Origin: Hyphomicrobium methylovorum
Lineage (GTDB): Bacteria; Pseudomonadota; Alphaproteobacteria; Rhizobiales; Hyphomicrobiaceae
Assembly: GCF_013626205.1 (NCBI RefSeq)
Contig: NZ_QHJE01000001.1
Location: 558,001-622,000 of the forward strand
Direction of reading: 5' to 3'
Length of the DNA stretch: 64,000 bases
Below are positions 18,488 to 26,688 of this stretch, in pieces (position 1 is the first letter of the stretch; every line of letters starts with the position of its first letter). The position numbers and the translations under genes are program-made. The notes under the pieces were generated by a model. The model was not told the origin of the DNA and searched no databases. It worked only from the letters and a program-made list of their open reading frames with translations.

Positions 18488-19603
18488 ATGGGCCCAAAGA
18501 CCATAAGTCCGATGAAGTTCGCGCATTGGGTTCCCAATGTCAGCGGTGGCCTCGTCGTCAGTAAAATTCCTCAGCGTACCGACTGGGGACTGCAGTATAA
18601 TATCAAGCTGGCGAAGATCGCGGAATCCGTCGGCTTCGAATATGCGCTTACCCAAATCCGATTCATGGGAAGCTACGGCGCCGAGTATCAGCACGACTCT
18701 TTGATATTCTCGACCGCCCTCCTCGCTCATACCGAGTCGATCAACATCGTGACCGGCATTCTGCCAGGGATGTTTCATCCCGGCGTGATCGCGAAGCATG
18801 CCGCAACAGCCGATCAGATTTTCAACGGTCGGTGGGCGATCAATGTCGTGAGCGGTTGGTATCGCCGGGAATACGACGTGTTGGGCGTGCCGTGGCTCGA
18901 GCATGACGAGCGCTACGTTCGCTCGCAGGAATTCATCGAAATTCTGCGCGGCGCCTGGAGCGAGGACGACTTTTCCTACGCTGGAAAATACTGGCAGATT
19001 GACGGTTACACACTGAAGCCGAAGCCGTTGGTAATTCCAGGTCGGCCGATGCCTGAGATTTTCCAAGGCGGAAATTCTGCTGCCGCGCAACGGATGGCTG
19101 CATCGGTTTCCGATTGGTATTTCATGAACGGCAATTCGCTGGCCGGCTTCAAAGAGCAGATCACCAACGTTAGTAAGCTTGCAGCCGCCAAAGGGCGGAC
19201 TGTGAAGTTTATCGCCAATGCTTTCGTGATTGCCCGCGAGACTGAAGCCGAAGCGAAGTCCGAACTCGACCGCATCGTACATAGTGCCGATACCGAGGCC
19301 GTCGAAAACTTCCGCGTTGCCGTGAAAGAAGCCGGGCAAGCGACGAAGGACGGCAAGGGCATGTGGGCGAAATCCACAAGCCGCGATCTGGTTCAATACA
19401 ACGACGGCTTTAAGACAAATCTGATCGGCACGCCGGAGCAGATTGCGGAACGCATTTATGAAATGCAGAAAATCGGCGTAGATGCCGTGCTCTGCGGGTT
19501 TCTACACTTTCACGACGAGACTCGTTTCTTCGGCGAGCGCGTCATTCCACTCGTGCGCGAATTGGAAGCCGCGAATTCGGTGAAGAAGACTGCGACTGGA
19601 TAA
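18488..19603 (+). CDS. sfnG: FMNH2-dependent dimethylsulfone monooxygenase
   Basis: This 371-residue luciferase-like monooxygenase closely follows Pseudomonas SfnG: FAHWVPNVSGGLVVSKI, EYALTQIRFMGSYGAE, ADQIFNGRWAINVVSGWYR, DWYFMNGNS and LVQYNDGFKTNLIGTPEQI. SfnG converts dimethylsulfone to methanesulfinate (and formaldehyde). The start could also be the ATG at 18512, just before the conserved block; AAAGG favours 18488. It directly follows the MsuE-like reductase, the usual partner. Its presence suggests dimethylsulfone is used as a sulfur or carbon source together with DMS. Confidence 0.88.
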   Translation: MGPKTISPMKFAHWVPNVSGGLVVSKIPQRTDWGLQYNIKLAKIAESVGFEYALTQIRFMGSYGAEYQHDSLIFSTALLAHTESINIVTGILPGMFHPGVIAKHAATADQIFNGRWAINVVSGWYRREYDVLGVPWLEHDERYVRSQEFIEILRGAWSEDDFSYAGKYWQIDGYTLKPKPLVIPGRPMPEIFQGGNSAAAQRMAASVSDWYFMNGNSLAGFKEQITNVSKLAAAKGRTVKFIANAFVIARETEAEAKSELDRIVHSADTEAVENFRVAVKEAGQATKDGKGMWAKSTSRDLVQYNDGFKTNLIGTPEQIAERIYEMQKIGVDAVLCGFLHFHDETRFFGERVIPLVRELEAANSVKKTATG

Positions 19604-19656
19604 GCTTAGAAGCGGCCCAATCGACGCCTTGTGTAATATGGGCAAGGAAACAAGTA

Positions 19657-20784
19657 ATGAACGTCATGTTCACCAACCACGATGCGGATGACGGTCCTTC
19701 TGCCGATATAAGTTCGGCCGAAGAGATAATTGAAGAAGCGCGCTCCGGCCGGTGTTTTATTCTGGTGGATGACGAAGGCCGCGAGAACGAGGGGGATATT
19801 GTTATCCCTGCTCAGTTTGCGACCGCAGACATCATCAACTTCATGGCCCGTCACGCACGCGGGTTGATCTGCTTGGCGCTAACGCCCCAACGCGTCTCTC
19901 ATCTCAAGCTGAGCGCGATGGCACAGAGCGCGCAGGGTGGTTTCCAAACTGCCTTTACGTTGTCGATTGAAGCGCGCACAGGCGTAACGACCGGCATTTC
20001 CGCGGGTGATCGCGCGCGAACGATTGCGGTCGCAATCAATCCGGAAAGCACCTCGAACGACATTGTCACTCCGGGGCACATTTTCCCGCTGATCTCGCGT
20101 GAAGGCGGCACGCTGGTCCGGGCCGGACATACTGAAGCCGCTGTGGACGTATCCCGCATTGCGGGCCTCAATCCTTCCGGCGTGATCTGCGAGGTCATGA
20201 ATGACGATGGATCGATGGCGCGGCTGCCGGATCTTTTGCGGTTCGCCTATCGCCATCAAATCAAGCTCGGCACGATCGCTGACCTGATCGCGTATCGGCT
20301 TCGGCACGAGCGGCTCGTCACTGCGGTTGCAACGTCTGGGATTCATCATCCGAGCTTTGGCGAGTGGGAGCTCGTCATCTATCGCGATACCGTCGATGGC
20401 TCGGAGCACGCTGTGCTCGTAAAAGGCAACATCACTGAAGAGCCCGGACCTATTCCGGTCTGTCTGCACCGCTCCGATCTGATCAGCGACGTTGTTCTTG
20501 CGCGCGACGGCGAAGGCGTGAGCAGCGCGATGTTTAAAATCATGAAGCGCGGCCGAGGCGTAATCGTTCTGCTGAACGATGGGCGTCGCGGTGCGCTTTC
20601 GGAACGCGTGCGCAACTGCAGCCCGCACTCCCGGCCCGGCACTCAACTTCGCGAATATGGAATTGGCGCGCAGATCCTGGTCGATCTCGGCGTCACCGAA
20701 ATGGTTATGCTGGCCAATCGCGAACAAACGCTCGTTGGCATCGAAGGATACGGACTGACGGTGACCGGCCAAGAGACCTTGTGA
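19657..20784 (+). CDS. ribBA: 3,4-dihydroxy-2-butanone 4-phosphate synthase with degenerate GTP cyclohydrolase II domain
   Basis: The N-terminal RibB domain (about 15-215) is intact. [10 protein letters not shown] binds metal and substrate, and [10 protein letters not shown] and GHTEAAVD are present. It makes the four-carbon precursor of riboflavin from ribulose 5-phosphate. The C-terminal domain (216-375) keeps the RibA fold end ([23 protein letters not shown]). It has lost the zinc cysteines (C-x10-C-x-C replaced, e.g. [12 protein letters not shown]) and the HEGRGIGL motif (LNDGRRGAL), so it cannot be a normal cyclohydrolase. A stand-alone RibA at 24527 supplies that activity. AAGGAA lies 7 bases before the start, 53 bases after sfnG. 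Confidence 0.87.
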   Translation: MNVMFTNHDADDGPSADISSAEEIIEEARSGRCFILVDDEGRENEGDIVIPAQFATADIINFMARHARGLICLALTPQRVSHLKLSAMAQSAQGGFQTAFTLSIEARTGVTTGISAGDRARTIAVAINPESTSNDIVTPGHIFPLISREGGTLVRAGHTEAAVDVSRIAGLNPSGVICEVMNDDGSMARLPDLLRFAYRHQIKLGTIADLIAYRLRHERLVTAVATSGIHHPSFGEWELVIYRDTVDGSEHAVLVKGNITEEPGPIPVCLHRSDLISDVVLARDGEGVSSAMFKIMKRGRGVIVLLNDGRRGALSERVRNCSPHSRPGTQLREYGIGAQILVDLGVTEMVMLANREQTLVGIEGYGLTVTGQETL

Positions 20785-20842
20785 ATTCGCCGTAGTCATT
20801 CGGCCAAGCAATCAAGATAGAATAGTGAGAGAGACGATAGCT

Positions 20843-21370
20843 ATGCAGATGGGATCAATTCGTTCGGGCGGCGGGGCATCGAACGAAGCCGCAACTGGAG
20901 TTGATGCAGGCGCTTTCCGTGGCGTGATGCGGCAGCTTGCGGGATGTGTGACCGTTATTTCGACGGAAGAGGAAGGCACGCTTTACGGCTTCACCGCCAC
21001 CGCGGTTTGCAGCGTGTGCGCCGAGCCACCGACAATTCTCATCGCCGTGAACAAGACCGCCCGCACTCACCCGCACATCGACCGCAAGGGTGCGTACGCC
21101 GTCAACATTCTGGCTGATGGTCAAAAGCACATTGCTGAGCACTTTGCAGGAAAGGGCGACGATCAGTTCGCTACCGTTGAATATGCTTTAGGCGCTCATG
21201 GCGTGCCCTTGATCAATGGCGCGGCCGCCCATCTCGAATGTGAAATTACCCAGAGAATTGAGATCGGCACCCATACGCTTTTCGTTGGTCACGTGATCGG
21301 CACGGGCGTGGATGCCGTCAAGCCACTGATCTATCATGACGCAAAGTATGGCCTGATTTCTCACCTTTAA
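20843..21370 (+). CDS. Flavin reductase-like domain protein (candidate DmoB-type reductase)
   Basis: The 175-residue protein belongs to the flavin_reduct family (HpaC, RutF, NtaB-like): FRGVMRQLAGCVTVIST near residue 27, YGFTATAVCSVCAEPPTILIAVNK, and AYAVNILADGQ, ending YHDAKYGLISHL. It should reduce FMN with NAD(P)H. NtaB-like reductases are the known partners of NtaA-type oxygenases, so this is the best candidate for the small component of the DmoA system, although dmoA lies elsewhere in the cluster. A GTG start at 20825 is also possible. Confidence 0.78.
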   Translation: MQMGSIRSGGGASNEAATGVDAGAFRGVMRQLAGCVTVISTEEEGTLYGFTATAVCSVCAEPPTILIAVNKTARTHPHIDRKGAYAVNILADGQKHIAEHFAGKGDDQFATVEYALGAHGVPLINGAAAHLECEITQRIEIGTHTLFVGHVIGTGVDAVKPLIYHDAKYGLISHL

Positions 21371-21379
21371 CGAACCGTG

Positions 21380-21446
21380 CGGACGCAGCATCCGCTTCGC
21401 GTCCGTAAAAATATTGAAGCGATACGCCTTTAGAACGTCGCTTCAA
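21380..21446 (+). other. Two hairpins between the flavin reductase and ribF genes
   Basis: CGGACGC/GCGTCCG (21380-21405) and a perfect TTGAAGCG/CGCTTCAA (21414-21446, followed by TTTC) lie in the 118-base gap before ribF. They may attenuate or stabilise the transcript. The sequence does not match the FMN riboswitch. Confidence 0.4.
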
Positions 21447-21488
21447 TTTCCGATATAACGACCGGCAACCGTCATTCGATCGTCACTC

Positions 21489-22511
21489 ATGTTCTGGACG
21501 TTGCAGACATTATCCGATTTTCCGGACCGCCTGCGGGGCGCATACGTCGTTGTTGGAAACTTCGACGGCGTTCATCGCGGGCACCGAGACCTTCTGCAGC
21601 GCGCCTCCAAGTTTGCCGAGATCGACGATCGATTCCTTGTAGCGCTGACGTTCGATCCGCATCCGCGATCCGTTCTCACGCCTCGCGCACCATTTCTTCA
21701 GCTCACGAGCCATGAAGAGAAATGCCGTCTGTTGAAAGAGGCGGGCGTGGATGATGTCGTTACGCTCTCCTTCGATGCCGAGCTTGCTTCGCTCTGGCCG
21801 TCGGCATTCGTCGAACTGGTTCTGGCCGAACATATGGCCGCCAAGGCGATAGTTGCGGGCCAGAATTTTTGCTTCGGTTTGAATAGAGCGGGATCGATTG
21901 CCGAGCTTGCTCAAGTCGCGCCTGACGCGGGCCTCTCGGTCCACATCGTTCCTCCTTTGTGTTCGATGGATGGCGGCGAGATCATCACGTCGGAACTCAT
22001 CAGGTCGCGGCTAACTGTTGGTGACATAAAAGGCGCCAATCATCTTCTCGGCCGGCGGTGGACGATCGAAGGTGAGGTTGTGCACGGAGATAAGCGCGGA
22101 CGGCAGCTCGGTTTTCCGACGGCCAACCTCGCGCCAAATCACAATGCCCAGTTCGGCTTTGGCATCTATGCCGTGCGCGTTCTCTTGAATGGCGAGATCT
22201 TGAACGGCGTTGCCTGCTACGGCACACGCCCGCAATTCGATGACGGCGCGCCGCGAATCGAAGTCCATATTCTGGATTTCGCTGGCGACATTTACGGCGA
22301 GAGACTGCTGGTCGAGTTCGTTGCCTTCCAGCGTTCCGAACGGACGTTCTCCGGTGTCGAGGCGCTGATGCAGCAGATCGATCAGGATTGCCTGATGACG
22401 CGTCGTCTTCTCAGCGCCGACCCGGAGGTCGATAGCGTCTTGAAGCGGCGTGCAGGCACCTTTGCCAGTACGGCAGCAGGCGCGCGCGGGCAGTCGGCCA
22501 TAACTCTCTAA
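21489..22511 (+). CDS. ribF: Bifunctional riboflavin kinase / FAD synthetase
   Basis: The 340-residue enzyme has an N-terminal adenylyltransferase domain (VVGNFDGVHRGHRDLL, LTFDPHP, GQNFCFG, ITSELIRSRL) and a C-terminal kinase domain (GRQLGFPTANL, YGIY-like FGIYAVRV, YGTRPQF, LVEF). It phosphorylates riboflavin to FMN and adenylates FMN to FAD. Full length for the family. RibF is usually elsewhere with lspA/ileS; here it lies among the sulfur monooxygenase genes, so it is probably an additional or relocated copy that boosts FMN supply (inference). Confidence 0.92.
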   Translation: MFWTLQTLSDFPDRLRGAYVVVGNFDGVHRGHRDLLQRASKFAEIDDRFLVALTFDPHPRSVLTPRAPFLQLTSHEEKCRLLKEAGVDDVVTLSFDAELASLWPSAFVELVLAEHMAAKAIVAGQNFCFGLNRAGSIAELAQVAPDAGLSVHIVPPLCSMDGGEIITSELIRSRLTVGDIKGANHLLGRRWTIEGEVVHGDKRGRQLGFPTANLAPNHNAQFGFGIYAVRVLLNGEILNGVACYGTRPQFDDGAPRIEVHILDFAGDIYGERLLVEFVAFQRSERTFSGVEALMQQIDQDCLMTRRLLSADPEVDSVLKRRAGTFASTAAGARGQSAITL

Positions 22512-22572
22512 CATCGGCGTCTGCGAAATGCGTTTCCCCGGCATCGAAATGGATATCGCCGTGGACTTTTAT

Positions 22573-22588
22573 TGTACCGCCTGATACA
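22573..22588 (+). promoter_or_regulatory. Island TetR operator before soxC
   Basis: TGTACCGCCTGATACA matches TGKAYCG-NN-CGRTMCA at all but one position and lies 40 bp before the preferred soxC start. Confidence 0.6.
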
Positions 22589-22627
22589 TACAAATAAATG
22601 AATTCGCCGTTCTGTAGAGAGGTCCGG

Positions 22628-23968
22628 GTGTCGAACGATCGAGACAGCGAGCCAACGATTTCATCCAACGTCGAGGAGGATTGCCCGTGTCGCGACGGCA
22701 TGAAGCCTCATGTCGAACTCAGTCGGCGTGGCTTGCTCATGTCCGCCGTCGCCGCCTCTGCATCGGGCGTGATGAGCGCAACCGCGATGGCCGCTGACAA
22801 GACGAAAGCGCCCCCAGGCGCCGCTCTTTATGACGTGCCGGACGATCCGACAAAAGTGATGGGCCGCGGCGTTCATGAGGACGGCGGTTACGGCACGCGT
22901 TCTCAATTCGAGACGGAGGTTCGCGAAAAAGAAGACAGGCCGCTTGACGCTACGTCGTGGACCTACACGCCTCTCGCGGCGACGATCGGCAATCTAACGC
23001 CATCGGGATTGCACTTCGAACGCCATCACGGCGGCATTCCGACGATCGATCCGTCGCGTCACGATCTGTATCTCCACGGCCTCGTAGACGTTGCGAAGAA
23101 GTTCACGATGGCGGACATCAAAAGTCTGCCGTCGATTACGCGCCGCTACTTCATCGAATGCTCGGGCAACACGCTTTTCGAATGGCAAAAGCCTACAGGC
23201 AAAAACGTTCAATTCACGCACGGCCTGCTGAGCACTTCGGAGTGGACGGGCGTACCGTTTGCTGCGCTGGCGCGGCAGGTCGGACTGAAGGAAAACGCGG
23301 CTTGGGTTCTGGCCGAAGGCGCTGATGCTGCCGTGATGACACGCAGCATTCCTCTCGACAAACTGATGAGCGACGCGCTGATCGCGTATGGGCAGAACGG
23401 CGAAGCGTTGCGGCCAGAGCAAGGCTATCCGCTTCGCTTGATCCTGCCAGGCTACGAAGGCAACACGCAGATCAAATGGCTCCGCCGCCTGCAGGTGAGC
23501 AATCGCCCGTTCCAAACGCATGAAGAGACTGCGGCGTATACCGATCTCATGAAAGACGGTCGCTCCAAGCAGTTCACACTGCAGATGGATCCAAAATCGG
23601 TCATCACGTTCCCGTCCGGCGAAATGATGCTGCCGAAGGCTGGGTTCTATTTGATCTCGGGGATCGCTTGGACGGGGCGCGGCCGTGTCAACGCCGTCGA
23701 CATCTCGCTCGATGGTGGGAAGTCCTGGGCACCGGCGCGTCTCGATACCGTCCCCGAGCCCAATTGTACGGTTCGCTTCAGCTATCCTTGGCACTGGGAT
23801 GGGAAGCCTGCGGTGCTGCAAAGCCGGTGCATCGACGACGCGGGCAACGTTCAGCCCACGCGTACGGATCTCATCAAGGTGCGCGGCTTGCATTCTGTCT
23901 ATCACTATAACGCCATTCAAAGCTGGGCCGTTGCGGCAGACGGCAGTGTGTCAAATGTCCATGTTTAA
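22628..23968 (+). CDS. soxC: Sulfane/sulfite dehydrogenase molybdopterin subunit SoxC
   Basis: This is a periplasmic molybdenum enzyme of the sulfite oxidase family, about 446 residues. A Tat-like leader (LSRRGLLMSAVAASASG) is followed by the molybdopterin domain with the Mo-ligating Cys in FIECSGN, then GLHFERHHGGIPTIDP, HGLLSTSEWTGVP and LPGYEGNTQIKWLRR. The C-terminal dimerisation domain is typical of SoxC. GTG 22628 is preferred because GAGAGG precedes it; ATG 22598 is the alternative. The stop overlaps soxD by 14 bases. No other sox genes (XYZAB) lie in the window. It may oxidise sulfite or sulfane sulfur derived from methanethiol. Confidence 0.87.
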   Translation: MSNDRDSEPTISSNVEEDCPCRDGMKPHVELSRRGLLMSAVAASASGVMSATAMAADKTKAPPGAALYDVPDDPTKVMGRGVHEDGGYGTRSQFETEVREKEDRPLDATSWTYTPLAATIGNLTPSGLHFERHHGGIPTIDPSRHDLYLHGLVDVAKKFTMADIKSLPSITRRYFIECSGNTLFEWQKPTGKNVQFTHGLLSTSEWTGVPFAALARQVGLKENAAWVLAEGADAAVMTRSIPLDKLMSDALIAYGQNGEALRPEQGYPLRLILPGYEGNTQIKWLRRLQVSNRPFQTHEETAAYTDLMKDGRSKQFTLQMDPKSVITFPSGEMMLPKAGFYLISGIAWTGRGRVNAVDISLDGGKSWAPARLDTVPEPNCTVRFSYPWHWDGKPAVLQSRCIDDAGNVQPTRTDLIKVRGLHSVYHYNAIQSWAVAADGSVSNVHV

Positions 23969-24530
23969 GTCTCTCTGCGCCGTCATATTGCTTGGTATCG
24001 CGCCGATGAGTGCGCAAGCGGATCCAACAGGGATAGACGTCGGCACACCCATGAGCGCCGATGACCTGAACGCGTTCTTTGCCATTGAGGTCGATGGAAC
24101 GGGGCTGCCGCACGGAAAAGGCACCGCGGCAACCGGCAAAGAGATCTATGCCGAACGCTGCGCGCACTGCCACGGCGAGAATCTGGAAGGCTCGAAGGAG
24201 CTTGGCGGACCGCGGCTTATCGGCGGGCGCGGAAGTTTGACGACGGACAAACCTCTCAAGACTGTTGAGAGCTACTGGCCGCACGTCTCGACTCTTTACG
24301 ATTACATGTGGCGCACCATGCCGTTCGATCAACCCGGATCGCTTTCGCCGGACGATGTCTATGCGCTGGCAGCGTACATTCTCTCTGCTGGAAAGATCAT
24401 CGACGACAAGACGGAAATGAACGAGAAGACGCTTCCGAAAGTCGTCATGCCCAATGCCAACGCATTTTTCGACGCCTCGGGGACTACGATCGATCTCTAT
24501 AACGTGCAGCCGGTCGCTCCGAAAAAATGA
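23955..24530 (+). CDS. soxD: Cytochrome c subunit SoxD of sulfane dehydrogenase
   Basis: The 191-residue exported cytochrome has a signal peptide (about 1-22, ending SAQA), a c-type heme motif CAHCH (near residue 67), and an axial Met region around WRTMPFDQPGSLSPDDVYALAAYIL. It takes electrons from SoxC. It is shorter than diheme SoxD proteins (about 380 residues) and carries one heme, like the short SoxD/SorB-like forms. It starts inside the end of soxC, and its stop overlaps ribA (ATGA). Confidence 0.85.
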   Translation: MSMFKSLCAVILLGIAPMSAQADPTGIDVGTPMSADDLNAFFAIEVDGTGLPHGKGTAATGKEIYAERCAHCHGENLEGSKELGGPRLIGGRGSLTTDKPLKTVESYWPHVSTLYDYMWRTMPFDQPGSLSPDDVYALAAYILSAGKIIDDKTEMNEKTLPKVVMPNANAFFDASGTTIDLYNVQPVAPKK

Positions 24531-25150
24531 GCGCTTCGCGTGAGTTTGCGTCGGAAGCTTTGCAGCATGCTGCAACCTCGCTACCGATCGAACTGGGCGG
24601 CAAGACCGTCATGCTGGACGCTCACGCCTACAGCGATGGCGTCGACCAGCTTGTTGTTCTCCTCCATCGCGCCGCGGATATTTGCAGCGACCATATTCCG
24701 ATCGTTCGTATCCATTCAGGATGTGTGACGGGCGATATATTTCATTCGTTGCGATGCGACTGCCGACAGCAGCTACAGGCGGCGCTGCAGACGATTTGTG
24801 ATTGCCCGTATGGCGCGCTCGTTTATTTGCCCTATCACGAGGGGCGCGGCATTGGTCTCTTCAGAAAACTAAAGACCTATGCTCTTCAGGATTGTGGGCT
24901 CGACACCATCGAAGCCAATCTCGCGATCGGCGCGCCGGTTGATGCGCGCGATTTCACTCTGGCGAGCCGCGCGCTGGCAGACCTCGGCATGAGAGACGTG
25001 CGGCTCTTGACGAACAATCCGCTCAAAGAGACGGCGCTTTCCGGTCTCGGAATCCGTGTCGTGGAGCGCGTTCCGCTCAGGGTACTGGCTAACCCTCACA
25101 ACGAGCGGTATCTGGAAACGAAGCGGCTGCGCATGGCGCACGACTGCTGA
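24527..25150 (+). CDS. ribA: GTP cyclohydrolase II
   Basis: The 207-residue enzyme opens GTP as the first committed step of riboflavin synthesis. The zinc site is intact (SGCVTGDIFHSLRCDC, Cys-x10-Cys-x-Cys), as are YHEGRGIGLFRKLKTYALQDCGLDTIEAN and RLLTNNPLK. The segment that usually reads DYGIGAQIL is DFTLASRAL here, a family variation. It complements the degenerate RibA half of the ribBA product 4 kb upstream. Translational coupling to soxD is striking for a vitamin gene and ties flavin supply to the sulfur operon. It converges on the tetR gene. Confidence 0.9.
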   Translation: MSASREFASEALQHAATSLPIELGGKTVMLDAHAYSDGVDQLVVLLHRAADICSDHIPIVRIHSGCVTGDIFHSLRCDCRQQLQAALQTICDCPYGALVYLPYHEGRGIGLFRKLKTYALQDCGLDTIEANLAIGAPVDARDFTLASRALADLGMRDVRLLTNNPLKETALSGLGIRVVERVPLRVLANPHNERYLETKRLRMAHDC

Positions 25151-25178
25151 CTATGTCGGCGCCAGGCGGCGCACATTC

Positions 25179-25772
25179 CTACGGCGCGGAGCGGTCGGTG
25201 GCTTCGGCGGCGGCCAAGGCCATGTCGGCGAAGATGTCGGCGATCTCGCGCGATGATCTTCTTCCCGACGGCTTGAGCCAAAGGAAGCTGTAGAAATACA
25301 TGCCAAGCATGCCCTTGATCGCAACCGTCGGCAGCGGCCGGAACAGACCTTTCTTCTCGCCTTCGCGGAAGGTGTTCATCCAGATATCCTGGTAGGCCTG
25401 ATGCAGGTCGGAAACGATGCGGTGCCTCTGGCCCGTCAAGCAATCCGCTTCGCGGAAGCAGACTGTCATCTCTGGTAAATTGGCAAATATGGTCGCCATC
25501 AGCTTGCGACTAAGAAGGTAAATCCGCTTCCTCGGGTCGGGCTCAGATTCGAGCGAGTCCCGGCCTGCAGCCACCAAGTCTTCGATGTATCGAACGACGA
25601 TGCTGAACAGCAGATCTTCCTTGCTGCTGATGTGATAGTACAGCGCGCCGCGACCGAGACCGACCGCTTCACCAATCTCCGCAACGCCGACCGCGCGATA
25701 CCCTCTCGTCGCGAACAGATCGGCGGCAATTTTTTGAATCCGCTCAAATTGCGGACCGCCCGACACAGCCAT
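25179..25772 (-). CDS. TetR-family regulator of the organosulfur island
   Basis: The 197-residue TetR/AcrR protein has the HTH IQKIAADLFATRGYRAVGVAEIGEAVGLGRGALYYHISSKEDLLF (positions about 9-53, core GRGALYYHISSKEDL). The C-terminal domain resembles the TetR_C group of the fatty acid / aromatic regulators. The start at 25772 leaves an operator copy (25803-25818) 31 bp upstream; the longer frame from 25901 would run through that operator and is rejected. Because the same 16-bp site precedes dmoA, porin, FMN reductase, soxC and a membrane protein, I infer this protein is the local regulator. Its ligand is unknown. Confidence 0.85.
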   Translation of the reverse strand: MAVSGGPQFERIQKIAADLFATRGYRAVGVAEIGEAVGLGRGALYYHISSKEDLLFSIVVRYIEDLVAAGRDSLESEPDPRKRIYLLSRKLMATIFANLPEMTVCFREADCLTGQRHRIVSDLHQAYQDIWMNTFREGEKKGLFRPLPTVAIKGMLGMYFYSFLWLKPSGRRSSREIADIFADMALAAAEATDRSAP

Positions 25773-25802
25773 CTTGGAACCCGCGTTAGACCATTCTGTG
25801 TG

Positions 25803-25818
25803 TGGACTAGTCGGTACA
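25803..25818 (-). promoter_or_regulatory. Island TetR operator, autoregulatory
   Basis: TGGACTAGTCGGTACA has a perfect CGGTACA half and a left half with two changes. It lies 31 bp upstream of the tetR start codon. Confidence 0.65.
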
Positions 25819-25900
25819 CCAGTGCTATGTGTCAAGGAAGATCGTTTCCGCCCGGCCTGGGACGAGATCTTCACATCTGAACGTGACAATGAAGCCTCCA

Positions 25901-26081
25901 AGATTAGTCAGAAGTCGAATTTGAATCGCCTCCAGACACCGGTGATAACAGCACATATTTGGAAGTTGGGCGACCCCTAGAATATGCTGCAAGATTCATC
26001 GGAAGTCGATTTGAATCGACCCCGGGAAGTCGTGATAACGGTACATAAATAGAAGCTGGCCGACCCCAAAATATATGCCGC
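25901..26081. repeat. Two tandem imperfect 90-bp direct repeats
   Basis: Copy A spans 25901-25990 and copy B 25992-26081. Both begin AGATT, share AAGTCGA-TTTGAATCG, GTGATAAC, ACATA, GAAG and GCCGACCCC-like blocks, and end ATATGC(T/C)GC. They fill most of the 428-base tetR-maoC gap and have no credible ORF. Copy B contains CGGTACA, one half of the island operator. Function unknown; a duplicated regulatory region is possible. Confidence 0.75.
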
Positions 26082-26200
26082 ATTAACACCCTTTGGGACG
26101 TGCGGAAATGGCAAGGAAAGTCCGTCGCGTTGAGTTTCCTGGAACCATATTCGTCGAACGCCCTGCCGGATAAATTCCGTGGGTTCATTGGAGCCATACT

Positions 26201-26680
26201 TTGAGCACGAAACTATCTTCGATCTGGGACCAAACGCTCAAAGGAAAACCGGAAGTCGGAGCGCGGGCGCGCCGGTCACGCGTGACGTCGCAGGATGATA
26301 TCGCCAGATTTTCGGAAATGACCGGCGATTTTAATCCACTGCATTATGACGCTCAATTGGCCGAAGCATCTGTGTTTGGACGCCTCATCGTTCAGGGCGG
26401 TGTAACGTCGGGACTTCTCAATGCAATTGTCGCAGAGGATTTGCCAGGGCCCGGCACCGTATTCCTCGGTGTGAATTGGCGGTTTTTACGTGCTGTCGGC
26501 GTGAATGAGGAAATTACGGCCGAGGTCGAAGTCATCTCCGTTCGCGACGACAAACCAATTTGCGAATTAGCGACCACGATATATGCGCAAGACGGGCAGC
26601 CGTGCCTTTCGGGAACGGCGACGGTCTATGTCACGCCGCTGCGAAATCTCGCGTCATCCCCACAGAAAGCTTCGAATTGA
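26201..26680 (+). CDS. MaoC-like (R)-specific enoyl-CoA hydratase family protein
   Basis: The 159-residue hot-dog-fold protein carries the hydratase-2 motif FSEMTGDFNPLHYD (about 43-56), with the catalytic Asp and His, and the FGRLIVQGGVTSGLL segment. The family hydrates 2-enoyl-CoAs or related thioesters. The start is TTG with GGAG spaced 7 bases. An MFS gene follows 8 bases later, so they form an operon. Its place in sulfur metabolism is unclear. Confidence 0.8.
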   Translation: MSTKLSSIWDQTLKGKPEVGARARRSRVTSQDDIARFSEMTGDFNPLHYDAQLAEASVFGRLIVQGGVTSGLLNAIVAEDLPGPGTVFLGVNWRFLRAVGVNEEITAEVEVISVRDDKPICELATTIYAQDGQPCLSGTATVYVTPLRNLASSPQKASN

Positions 26681-26688
26681 GGAGCGAT

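Noticed and set aside
21371-21488. FMN riboswitch upstream of ribF
   Set aside because: Two hairpins exist, but the conserved RFN boxes are absent.
25773-25901. N-terminal extension of the island TetR protein
   Set aside because: It would translate through the operator at 25803-25818, and TetR proteins start near their HTH.
25901-26081. CRISPR array
   Set aside because: Only two long, imperfect, directly adjacent units; no short identical repeats with unique spacers and no cas genes.
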